The translations under genes and the position numbers were made by a program. A stretch of DNA of 39,341 bases. Source: Bacteroidia bacterium (GTDB taxonomy: Bacteria > Bacteroidota > Bacteroidia > 2-12-FULL-35-15). Below the pieces are notes generated by a model. That model was not told the DNA's origin. It ran no database searches and saw only the letters and a program-made list of their open reading frames with translations. The DNA lies in contig JAEUTU010000019.1 of the NCBI GenBank assembly GCA_016786925.1, positions 1 through 39,341 of the forward strand, in the 5' to 3' direction. Positions 24,836 to 32,311 of the stretch are shown here, in pieces; position 1 is the first letter of the stretch, and each line of letters opens with the position of its first letter.

Positions 24836-27800
24836 ATGCAGCAGAAAAAAAGAACATTTAAAAAGGTAGGAACAGTAGCACTGGGTGCTGCTGCGCTATC
24901 GCTTCTGGCCTTTATTACGCCAGGGAGTTATTATCAAATGGCCATGGAGAATGATTTTATCCGTTCCATTAAAAAGAAGCTCAGCGCTTACCAGGAACAA
25001 TTACCTCAGGATAGGATCTATCTTCAATTTGACAAGCCAATGTATGAACCCGGAGATAATATCTGGTTCAGCGTTTTTGTGCGTGATGGTGCTTCACTAA
25101 AACCCTCTACTAAAAGTGACATTGTTCATGTGGAATTTTTAAATCCCAAAGGGACTGTTGAACGCTCCCTGAATTTGATCGCTAAAAATGGTGTAGCGGC
25201 AGGCGATCTGTCTTTGGATCAGGAAGCATTAGGTGGGATCTATAAAGTGCGTGCATATACCAACTGGATGAAAAATGAAGATCCTGAAAAAGCTTTTGAA
25301 AAAGAACTGCAAGTGCAGGATGTGGTATTACCAAATCTAAAAATGAAATTAGACTTTGAACGTAAGGCTTTCGGTCCTGGCGATGAGGTAATTGCTAAAA
25401 TTGAATTGAATACCAATGAGAACAAGCCATTAAGTGGTCATGCCATCAAATTTGTGGCAAACCTGAACGGACAATCAATTCTTACAAAAGCAGATGCCAC
25501 CGACCAGGATGGAATTCAATACATAAAATTTAATTTGCCGAAAGATCTAAAAACAAATGATGGACTCTTGAACGTGATGATCGATTATAATGGAAGCACT
25601 GAAAGTATTTCCCGCTCTATTCCTATTGTTTTAAATAAGATCAAATTGCAATTATTCCCTGAAGGTGGAGATTTGGTGTCTGGCCTACAAAGTAAAGTAG
25701 CATTCAGAGCTTTGAATGAATTTGGAAAACCTGCTGATATTGAAGGAGAGATCCTTAATGAAAAAGGTGTAAAAGTTGCTTCATTTAGCAGTTTTCATCA
25801 GGGAATGGGCGCTTTTGATCTTACTCCTAAATCAGGTGAGAAATACATTGCTAAGATCACCAAGCCTGAAAATATTACAGAAACTGTTGAGTTGCCTGCA
25901 GCCTTGCCTCGTGGTTATGTGCTTAATGTAGATGCACATAAAAATTCAGTTTCTGTTAATGTAAATACAACCGAAACCGAAGAACTTTCTTTAGTAGCGC
26001 AAGTAAGAGGGAAAATGTATTATTCAACAGTGATAGATGCAAAAAAAGGTGCTAATACGATCACGTTCCCTACTTCGAATTTCCCTGTTGGGGTGGCTCA
26101 AATAACCTTGTTCGATAGTAAAGGAATTGAAAGAGCAGAACGTTTGGCTTTTGTAAATAAGAACAAACAGCTTGCTATCAGTGTTGAAACGGATAAAGAA
26201 AAATATCTTCCACGCGAAAAAGTAAAAATGGTGATTAGTGTTAAAGATGAACGTGGAATGCCTATGCCCGCTACTTTATCTATGGCAGTAGTGAATGATC
26301 AGTTCTTGTCTTTTGCTGATGACAAAACAGGTAATATCCTTTCACAACTTTTATTGCAAGAGGATCTGAAAGAAAAAGTAGAAGAACCTGCATTTTATTT
26401 CAGCAAAAAAGAAGCAAAAGCAGATGAAGCATTGGATCATTTATTAATGACATCAGGTTGGAGACATTTTACTTGGGAGAAGATAATTGCAGAGCCTGTT
26501 CCTGCGGTAGCTTATGCTAGTGAAAGAGCAATTGTTGCCGGAACGGTGATCGATTATTACACCGGGAAGATCATTCCAAATGCTAAGATCAAGATCAATA
26601 ACGGTGCTGAATATCAAACCGATGAAAATGGTAAATTCATTTTCAATAAATTGGATCTGACCACACCGGTTACATTAACCTATAGTGCCGACAATTACTC
26701 TGCACAAGCGCAGTATGTAACTAACTACAATCAAAATTTAATGATGTATTTGTATAACAATCAGTATTATAATAATTACTACAAATACAATATGCCTGTT
26801 TCAAAAAGCTCTGTAAGAGATATGGATGAGATGGTCCCGATGGCACAGGAAGGTGCTGGAGCTATGGTAGAAGATATAGCGATGGAGCGTCCGAGAAAAG
26901 CTTTGGAAGTAAAAGAAAAGAAAAGTAAAGCGATGCCTTTTGTGGCTCCTTTAAAACAAAAGCATAGAGAAGAAAATCAAAAACAGGAAGTAGCAAAAGA
27001 ACAAGTGGATGTAAAAAAAGATCTAAAAGATGACCGTTCTAATGCATTTGGATTTGCTGCGAATCGTTCTAAGGCAGCTAATGGTGAAGCGATGTGGGAT
27101 AATGATCAACAGCAATTAGTTACCTATTATCGTGCACGTCAGTTTGCGGCTCCTGTATATGATAAAGAAGAAAATGTAGAGATGCGTACTGATTTCAGAA
27201 ACACCATTTATTGGAACCCATCTGTAGAAGTTGATAAAACAGGAACAAAAACAGTTGAGTTCTATACATCCGATGATATTACTTCATTTAGAACAACCAT
27301 CGAAGGTGTGGCAAGTGATGGTACAATTGGTAGAGCAGAGGAAACAATGTTTACACAATTGCCTTTTGCAATGACCACAAAAATACCGGTGGAAGTAGCT
27401 ACGGAAGATAATGTATCGATCCCACTTACTTTGAGAAATAATACGGATAAACCATTGGGTGGTGCATTGTCAATCATTGCTCCTGATGGATTAAAAGCAT
27501 TGGTTCAAATCCCTACAGTACAAACGATCATGCCGGGTAAAGCAAAAACGATCTATTTAGATTATAAAGTGTTGGATAAGATCGGTTATGGCGATTTCAC
27601 GATCAGCTTTAAAGCTTGTGGATTGGGTGATGCCTTTACACAAAAAATTAAAATTGCTCCGAAAGGATTTCCGGCTCAAGTATCTTTCTCTTCACAGGAT
27701 GTTGAAAAAGAATATTCTTTCAATTTAGATCATGTGGTAAACGGATCTGTTAAAGCTACATTCACGGCATTTCCAAATGTAGTTTCTGATCTAATGAAAG

Positions 27801-29257
27801 GTGTGGAAGGAATTTTGCAAGAGCCTTATGGTTGTTTTGAACAAACATCTTGCACTGCTTATCCAAATGCAATGGTGTTGGATTACCTGAAAACGTCTGA
27901 TAGTAAAGATAACAAAACAATGTCGCGTGCTATTGATCTGTTGAACAGAGGTTATAAACGATTAGTAACTTTTGAATCAAAAAGTAAAGGATATGAATGG
28001 TTTGGTGCTGATCCTGCACATGAGGGATTAACAGCATACGGTATCATGGAATTTGCTGATATGAAAAATGCAGGAGCAGATATTGATCAAAAAATGCTGG
28101 ATAGAACTGCTGAGTGGTTGATGAAGCGTAAGGATGGAAATGGTGGTTTCTTAAGAGAGTCTCATGCGTATCACGATTTCGGAAGGATCAGTGCAGATAT
28201 TTTGAATGCTTACATTGTTTATGCTTTGGCTGAGGCTGGTTATTCGGATATCAAAAAAGAATTTGATAGCTCTTATAAAAAAGCAATGGATACTAAAGAT
28301 CCATATATGCTTGCAATGATGGTGAATGCTGCTTATAGCTTAAAAGAAACTACAAAAGCAAATGAAGCAATGACTGCATTGTTATCGAAACAAGCAAAGG
28401 ATGGAAGCTTTACAGGTTCAACACATTCTATCACTTATTCACAAGGTCGCTCTTTGACAATTGAAACAACAGCTCTTTCTATTATGGGTATGTTGAAATC
28501 ATCAGGTAAAGAAGCAGTAGCGATGAATGATGCCGTTCAGTACTTGGTAAGTTCCCGCAGTGGGTCCGGTGTTTTTAGCTCTACTCAGGGAACCATTTTA
28601 GCGCTTAAAGCACTAACAGAATATGCTAAGTTTAGCAAAAAAACAACGGAAAGTGGTGCTATCCATATTTTTGTAGATGGTAAAAAAGTGGCAGAAAAAA
28701 ATTATAAAGCAGGGGATAAGGGAGCCATTGAAATAGCTGGATTAGAAGAGTATTTAAGCGTAGAAGGGAAGCACGACATAAAAGTAAAATACGTAGGCGT
28801 TAAAACTCCATTGCCATATTCAGTTGCAGTAAATTGGAGTACATCTTTACCAAACAGTGATAAGGAATGCGTGGTTGATCTGAAAACAACTCTGGCTACC
28901 AATACAGCAAAAGTTGGAGAAACGGTTCGTATGAAAGCAACTGTTACTAATAAAAAATCAACGGATGTTCCAAGTGCAATGGCAATTATTGGTATTCCTG
29001 CAGGATTTACTGTTCAACCATGGCAATTAAAAGAAATGCAGGAAAAACATGTGTTCGATTATTATGAAATGAAAGGAAACAACATTGCGATCTACTACCG
29101 TGGAATGGCTCCGAATGCAGTAAAAGAGATCAATCTTGATCTGAAAGCGGAAATGCCTGGTGTGTATGATGCTCCTGCTTCATCGGCATACTTATACTAT
29201 ACGAATGAGTATAAAACATGGGCCGGAATGGAAAAGATAACCATTAAAAAAGGCTAA
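24836..29257 (+). CDS. Alpha-2-macroglobulin-like protein with intact thioester motif
   Basis: The 1473-residue protein has a signal or signal-anchor helix (about 13-30) and an MG2-type opening with RIYLQFDKPMYEPGDNIWFS at about 60-79. A carboxypeptidase regulatory-like domain is inserted at about 565-635 (VAGTVIDYYTGKIIPNAKIK). An Asn/Tyr-rich stretch follows at about 640-660, and a Lys/Glu-rich, probably protease-accessible, segment at about 680-760 could serve as bait. The thioester motif is GCFEQ with Cys1000 and Gln1003, preceded by LQEPY as in the family. The thioester and helical toroid domain (about 990-1290) and the macroglobulin tail follow. Such proteins trap attacking proteases in the cell envelope. 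A strong terminator lies just past the stop. No penicillin-binding protein 1C gene is next to it. Confidence 0.92.
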   Translation: MQQKKRTFKKVGTVALGAAALSLLAFITPGSYYQMAMENDFIRSIKKKLSAYQEQLPQDRIYLQFDKPMYEPGDNIWFSVFVRDGASLKPSTKSDIVHVEFLNPKGTVERSLNLIAKNGVAAGDLSLDQEALGGIYKVRAYTNWMKNEDPEKAFEKELQVQDVVLPNLKMKLDFERKAFGPGDEVIAKIELNTNENKPLSGHAIKFVANLNGQSILTKADATDQDGIQYIKFNLPKDLKTNDGLLNVMIDYNGSTESISRSIPIVLNKIKLQLFPEGGDLVSGLQSKVAFRALNEFGKPADIEGEILNEKGVKVASFSSFHQGMGAFDLTPKSGEKYIAKITKPENITETVELPAALPRGYVLNVDAHKNSVSVNVNTTETEELSLVAQVRGKMYYSTVIDAKKGANTITFPTSNFPVGVAQITLFDSKGIERAERLAFVNKNKQLAISVETDKEKYLPREKVKMVISVKDERGMPMPATLSMAVVNDQFLSFADDKTGNILSQLLLQEDLKEKVEEPAFYFSKKEAKADEALDHLLMTSGWRHFTWEKIIAEPVPAVAYASERAIVAGTVIDYYTGKIIPNAKIKINNGAEYQTDENGKFIFNKLDLTTPVTLTYSADNYSAQAQYVTNYNQNLMMYLYNNQYYNNYYKYNMPVSKSSVRDMDEMVPMAQEGAGAMVEDIAMERPRKALEVKEKKSKAMPFVAPLKQKHREENQKQEVAKEQVDVKKDLKDDRSNAFGFAANRSKAANGEAMWDNDQQQLVTYYRARQFAAPVYDKEENVEMRTDFRNTIYWNPSVEVDKTGTKTVEFYTSDDITSFRTTIEGVASDGTIGRAEETMFTQLPFAMTTKIPVEVATEDNVSIPLTLRNNTDKPLGGALSIIAPDGLKALVQIPTVQTIMPGKAKTIYLDYKVLDKIGYGDFTISFKACGLGDAFTQKIKIAPKGFPAQVSFSSQDVEKEYSFNLDHVVNGSVKATFTAFPNVVSDLMKGVEGILQEPYGCFEQTSCTAYPNAMVLDYLKTSDSKDNKTMSRAIDLLNRGYKRLVTFESKSKGYEWFGADPAHEGLTAYGIMEFADMKNAGADIDQKMLDRTAEWLMKRKDGNGGFLRESHAYHDFGRISADILNAYIVYALAEAGYSDIKKEFDSSYKKAMDTKDPYMLAMMVNAAYSLKETTKANEAMTALLSKQAKDGSFTGSTHSITYSQGRSLTIETTALSIMGMLKSSGKEAVAMNDAVQYLVSSRSGSGVFSSTQGTILALKALTEYAKFSKKTTESGAIHIFVDGKKVAEKNYKAGDKGAIEIAGLEEYLSVEGKHDIKVKYVGVKTPLPYSVAVNWSTSLPNSDKECVVDLKTTLATNTAKVGETVRMKATVTNKKSTDVPSAMAIIGIPAGFTVQPWQLKEMQEKHVFDYYEMKGNNIAIYYRGMAPNAVKEINLDLKAEMPGVYDAPASSAYLYYTNEYKTWAGMEKITIKKG

Positions 29258-29258
29258 C

Positions 29259-29672
29259 ATGAGAACGATAGTTTTTGATATTCAAACAAGTAGTAAGGCG
29301 AAACGCCTTACTACTTGTTTATTGTTTTTTTTGTTTCTATCTGTATTAAAAACAAATGCACAGCAATACGATATTAACGATCCAAGGAATCCGGATTGTC
29401 CTTGTCATAAGATGCAAGAATTGGCGGATAAGGAGTTTGCAATGTTGAACGGTTCTGAAAACATACAAAGGAATGATGTTTCTGATAATAGAGAGGATGA
29501 GCAGCAACAGCATGTAGATCGATCTCTTAATGGAAATGGTTCTGCTGTTTATAATCAGCTTAATAGAAGAAGGAAATCTGTATGGATAAAAAAAACGGTA
29601 TTTAAAATTTCTAATAAATACCGTTTTAAGAAAAGGGGAAAAATAAGTGTAGCGATCTGCTATAAATGGTAA
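29259..29672 (+). CDS. Small secreted protein with CPCH motif; ORF overlapped by terminators at both ends
   Basis: The 137-residue ORF starts one base after the stop of the macroglobulin gene. The N-terminal 35 residues act as a signal peptide with a Leu/Phe core (LLFFLFLSVLKTNAQ). The mature part begins with YDINDPRNPDCPCHKMQEL, a motif that looks protein-like, then a hydrophilic middle and a basic C-terminus. The hydrophobic core is encoded by the T-tract of the terminator at 29284-29331, and the C-terminal KTVFKISNKYRF by the minus-strand terminator at 29584-29627. Expression would need read-through from the macroglobulin gene. It may be a real read-through gene or a decayed one; no family recognised. 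Confidence 0.55.
   Translation: MRTIVFDIQTSSKAKRLTTCLLFFLFLSVLKTNAQQYDINDPRNPDCPCHKMQELADKEFAMLNGSENIQRNDVSDNREDEQQQHVDRSLNGNGSAVYNQLNRRRKSVWIKKTVFKISNKYRFKKRGKISVAICYKW
29284..29331 (+). terminator. Strong intrinsic terminator of the macroglobulin gene
   Basis: A perfect 17-bp stem (29284-29300 with 29304-29320), with loop AAA, is followed by ATTGTTTTTTTT. It is 27 bp after the stop at 29257. It lies inside the start of the next ORF. Confidence 0.9.
29584..29627 (-). terminator. Intrinsic terminator of the SiaC-like gene
   Basis: A perfect 13-bp stem (29592-29604 with 29615-29627) has a 10-nt loop. In the minus-strand transcript it is followed by a run of about eight T. It lies about 45 bp beyond the minus-strand stop at 29673, inside the 3' end of the convergent small ORF. 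Confidence 0.85.
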
Positions 29673-30056
29673 TTAGTCTTGCTCAAGCACCACATAGGTG
29701 AATTTGAAATTAGTTTCTCTTTCAATACTCTTTCCTAAGTCAATATTGTCATCATCATCATCTTCAAAGTACCAAACAATAGATACAGATGTAGTTGGAG
29801 ATTCTAATTTGATGAATTTCTTAATGATGTTCGTTAAAAATTTAACGGAAACAGAATGAAAATATTCAACATTGATCTCTACAACAATTGTATTGTTAGG
29901 TGATAAGATATATTGATTTAGCCAAGTGTTGACCGGTTGATAGAATTCTGCTGAATCAGAAGGGTATGAACGTCCTATAATAGAAAACTTACCTGATTTG
30001 GGGTCGAAATTGATCTCAGGTGTTTCCTGAGTTGCTGCTATATATAATTGTTCCAT
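29673..30056 (-). CDS. SiaC-family regulatory phosphoprotein (DUF1987)
   Basis: The 127-residue protein matches the DUF1987/SiaC family: TPEINFDPKSGKFSIIGRSY near the N-terminus, then WLNQYILSPNNTIVVEINVE, and YFHSVSVKFLTNIIKKF where the phosphorylated threonine or serine of the family lies. It ends in a very acidic EDDDDDN loop. In Pseudomonas SiaC is phosphorylated by SiaB and dephosphorylated by the HAMP-PP2C enzyme SiaA. A HAMP-SpoIIE gene of the SiaA type sits 6 kb away at 35852; a link is only inferred. No SiaB-like kinase is in the window. The gene stands alone, with its own terminator and a candidate -7 element at 30077-30084. Confidence 0.85.
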   Translation of the reverse strand: MEQLYIAATQETPEINFDPKSGKFSIIGRSYPSDSAEFYQPVNTWLNQYILSPNNTIVVEINVEYFHSVSVKFLTNIIKKFIKLESPTTSVSIVWYFEDDDDDNIDLGKSIERETNFKFTYVVLEQD

Positions 30057-30076
30057 TGATTTTTTTATTACTCAGA

Positions 30077-30084
30077 CAAAATTA
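30077..30084 (-). promoter_or_regulatory. Candidate -7 promoter element for the SiaC-like gene
   Basis: The minus strand reads TAATTTTG, matching TAnnTTTG, 20 bp upstream of the ATG at 30056. A possible -33 TTG lies about 24 bp further upstream, slightly beyond the usual spacing. Confidence 0.4.
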
Positions 30085-30125
30085 AAATTTTTGTCCAAAT
30101 AGCCTAAACAATTTTTATCAAATTT

Positions 30126-30551
30126 TTAGTTTTCGGGCAGCAATTTTACCTTGTATTTGGAGGCCATTTTTGTTAATTGTTCATTGGAGATCCCATGAAC
30201 ATTGTTGTTTCCATGCCTATTTTCAACCGTTATGACAAAGATCGGGTAATCATATTTTTTTGCAAGTGCGAAATAGGGCTCTATTTCCCACTCAATGGTG
30301 AATGTATTATCGATAAATACCTTGTTAACCCCGTCTTTGAGTGCTTTTTCTGTGTTTTCTTCACACTTTTTGTAGGCAATATGATTTTCCTCGAATCTGA
30401 AATCGTAAACTCCGGTCTTAGGATCTGTAAAATAGCTGTCGATAGAGAAAACCGGATACTTTCCTTCTTCGCTCAAGAGTTTCGCTAAGGTTGTTTTTCC
30501 ACTTCCCGGTAATCCCCTCAATAAAATAAGTCCTTTATTGATTTTTTTCAT
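30126..30551 (-). CDS. P-loop ATPase/kinase-like protein (N4BP2L1-type)
   Basis: The 141-residue protein has a Walker A motif LRGLPGSGKTTLAKLL at about residues 12-27. An SIDSYFTD segment follows, where the Asp would act on the phosphate acceptor, then KVFIDNTFTIEWEIEPYFA as the lid or second-strand region. This matches small zeta-toxin/polynucleotide-kinase-like ATPases such as those related to human N4BP2L1, which phosphorylate nucleic acids or other small acceptors; the substrate is unknown. Its start overlaps the end of the upstream membrane-protein gene by 17 bp, so it is translated from the same operon transcript. Confidence 0.8.
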   Translation of the reverse strand: MKKINKGLILLRGLPGSGKTTLAKLLSEEGKYPVFSIDSYFTDPKTGVYDFRFEENHIAYKKCEENTEKALKDGVNKVFIDNTFTIEWEIEPYFALAKKYDYPIFVITVENRHGNNNVHGISNEQLTKMASKYKVKLLPEN

Positions 30552-31680
30552 CGTTTAATTTTGTTTTGGGAGTGACGATCAAATAAATATGGCTGGAATC
30601 GGAACTATACTTGTAAAAATGATCTCTTACCGATTCGAAGTTTCTTTTCTCTGGATAGGCAGGTACTCCCAATTCTTTCATGCACCAGTATTTGATCGGG
30701 ATAACATATTCTTTGTCGGAAATTGTTGCATATTTTTTAATTTGCTCGGGTAGATGTTGTTTAACACTGTCTGTGAAATAAAGATCTCCCGAAGCAGTGT
30801 TTCCTGAATATAAATTATGAGAGAGATAGGAATCCCAAAGGTTAAAGAAATTTAATTGAGGCAAAAGAACAAAGAGGATAAGTATGATCTTTGTGAAATG
30901 ATATCGCAACATATTGCGGATGTTCATAAAATCGAATGGTTCCTCATTGTTGAATAAAGTTAGACTGAATAAGATCATTGCAACATTCCATGGCCAGACA
31001 ACAAAATTGTAGTTATGCCCGAATGGGCCTATCACCAATAGAATAAATACATGCATAGAAATGATAAGGACTAATCCCATTTTTTTGATAGGATTGATCA
31101 GTAACATAATTCCGCTGATCGATTCAATTAATGGGAAAGCTAAGCCCAGCATCCGGAAATGTTTGATGCTGTTTTCTCCTAAATGCTGTGTGATCGGTTC
31201 CATGAGCCATGGAAATGTATCACTTAAAAAGTTGGAATTGAATTTTTGCAATCCACTCCAGAAATAAACAGCAGCGATCATTAATTTAAAAACACTCGAA
31301 AGAGCATTTAGTTTTTTTGTGTCATCGCAACGATAATTAAAAAATGCCAAGGCAAAAAACATCAGCATGTATTGATAGAACCAGGGTTGCCATCTGTTGA
31401 GATCATAAACAGCCATCAGGAGACCTTCGGTTAGAAATAGTACGATCCAATATTGTGGATTTCTTATGATGCCAATAATGAGTAATGTTAGAACTGTTAT
31501 TCCTAAAAGGATATAGTCGAGTGGATGAGCGATGGGAGGCAGTAGATCAAACACAGGTGATGTAGGAAACATCCGCTCGTTCAACCACAGCGGATAACAT
31601 AACAACATGCTGGCCAGACAGCCCCATGCCGCTATTTTTGTTAAGATTCGTATTTGATGACAGATTTTCTCCGATGTCAT
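30535..31680 (-). CDS. Polytopic membrane protein (HTTM/DoxX-like)
   Basis: The 381-residue protein has about eight to ten transmembrane helices and a soluble C-terminal tail of roughly 90 residues (from about 290). The block AAVYFWSGLQKFNSNFLSDT at about 140-160 resembles the helix and loop of the HTTM/DoxX-like families, where related proteins include vitamin K-dependent carboxylase-like HTTM domains. The tail (TDSVKQHLPEQIKKYATISD and later YKYSSDSSHIYLIVT) appears to be periplasmic or cytoplasmic. Its start overlaps the NlpC/P60 gene end by four bases (ATGA), and its end overlaps the kinase gene by 17 bp. Role unknown; this is a family-level guess. Confidence 0.7.
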   Translation of the reverse strand: MTSEKICHQIRILTKIAAWGCLASMLLCYPLWLNERMFPTSPVFDLLPPIAHPLDYILLGITVLTLLIIGIIRNPQYWIVLFLTEGLLMAVYDLNRWQPWFYQYMLMFFALAFFNYRCDDTKKLNALSSVFKLMIAAVYFWSGLQKFNSNFLSDTFPWLMEPITQHLGENSIKHFRMLGLAFPLIESISGIMLLINPIKKMGLVLIISMHVFILLVIGPFGHNYNFVVWPWNVAMILFSLTLFNNEEPFDFMNIRNMLRYHFTKIILILFVLLPQLNFFNLWDSYLSHNLYSGNTASGDLYFTDSVKQHLPEQIKKYATISDKEYVIPIKYWCMKELGVPAYPEKRNFESVRDHFYKYSSDSSHIYLIVTPKTKLNDEKNQ

Positions 31681-32222
31681 TTTAGTCTTCCGGCTTTGTA
31701 AAAATATTTTTTATAATATGCTTCATTCAGATCATTAATGATCACTCCTTTTTTTGTGCTGGCATGAATAAATTTATTGTTCTGTAAGTAAACACCTACA
31801 TGTGATATTTTACTACTCTCGATCTTGAAAAACACGAGGTCGCCTTCTTGTATATCCTTCAGATCAATTGCTTGGGTCATGGAATAAATTTTACTGGAAG
31901 GAACTTCAACCTTTTTGTTGTAAACAGTTTCGCATAAAATGGCCGTAAAGTCGGAGCAGTCAACACCATCTTTTGTTTTGCCACCATACTTGTAAGGTGT
32001 TCCATACCATTCGTCAATAAATTGATAGAGTTTTACATTGCTGATCTGTTCGGTACCTATGCCCAAAATACCGGCATATTTAGCCTTGAGCTCGACTATT
32101 TTTTCGTCAGGTTTTTCTTTTACACTTGCCTCCTTGCTTGAGCGGCAGGAAGTTGTTAGAAGGATGGGAATAAAAATCACAAGCGAGTATAGAAACGAGT
32201 TATGCTTGCAATTAGTAGTCAT
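31677..32222 (-). CDS. NlpC/P60 family lipoprotein peptidase
   Basis: The 181-residue protein has a lipoprotein signal with lipobox LTTSC (Cys26), then an NlpC/P60 papain-like domain at about 64-181. The catalytic triad is intact: Cys89 in GVDCSDF, His141 in ISHVGVYL and His153 in FIHAST. The opening YQFIDEWYGTPYKYGGKTKD is typical. It probably hydrolyses the D-Glu-diamino-acid bond of cell-wall peptides, anchored in the outer or inner membrane. It is the first gene of an overlapping operon with the HTTM-like protein and the P-loop kinase. A 9-bp inverted repeat and a -7 match lie just before it. Confidence 0.92.
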   Translation of the reverse strand: MTTNCKHNSFLYSLVIFIPILLTTSCRSSKEASVKEKPDEKIVELKAKYAGILGIGTEQISNVKLYQFIDEWYGTPYKYGGKTKDGVDCSDFTAILCETVYNKKVEVPSSKIYSMTQAIDLKDIQEGDLVFFKIESSKISHVGVYLQNNKFIHASTKKGVIINDLNEAYYKKYFYKAGRLK

Positions 32223-32223
32223 A

Positions 32224-32253
32224 TTTCATGCTTTTTTCAAAAGTAGCATGAAA
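32224..32253. repeat. Inverted repeat at the nlpC-operon promoter
   Basis: TTTCATGCT (32224-32232) and AGCATGAAA (32245-32253) are perfect 9-bp arms around a 12-nt spacer. The repeat begins 2 bp upstream of the ATG at 32222. The minus strand of the spacer contains TACTTTTG (32238-32245), a TAnnTTTG match. It may be an operator covering the promoter. Confidence 0.5.
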
Positions 32254-32311
32254 TTAGAGGGTTGATCTTTTCGTTCTAATAATTTATTAATGGTGTCTTG
32301 TTGAAAACGTC

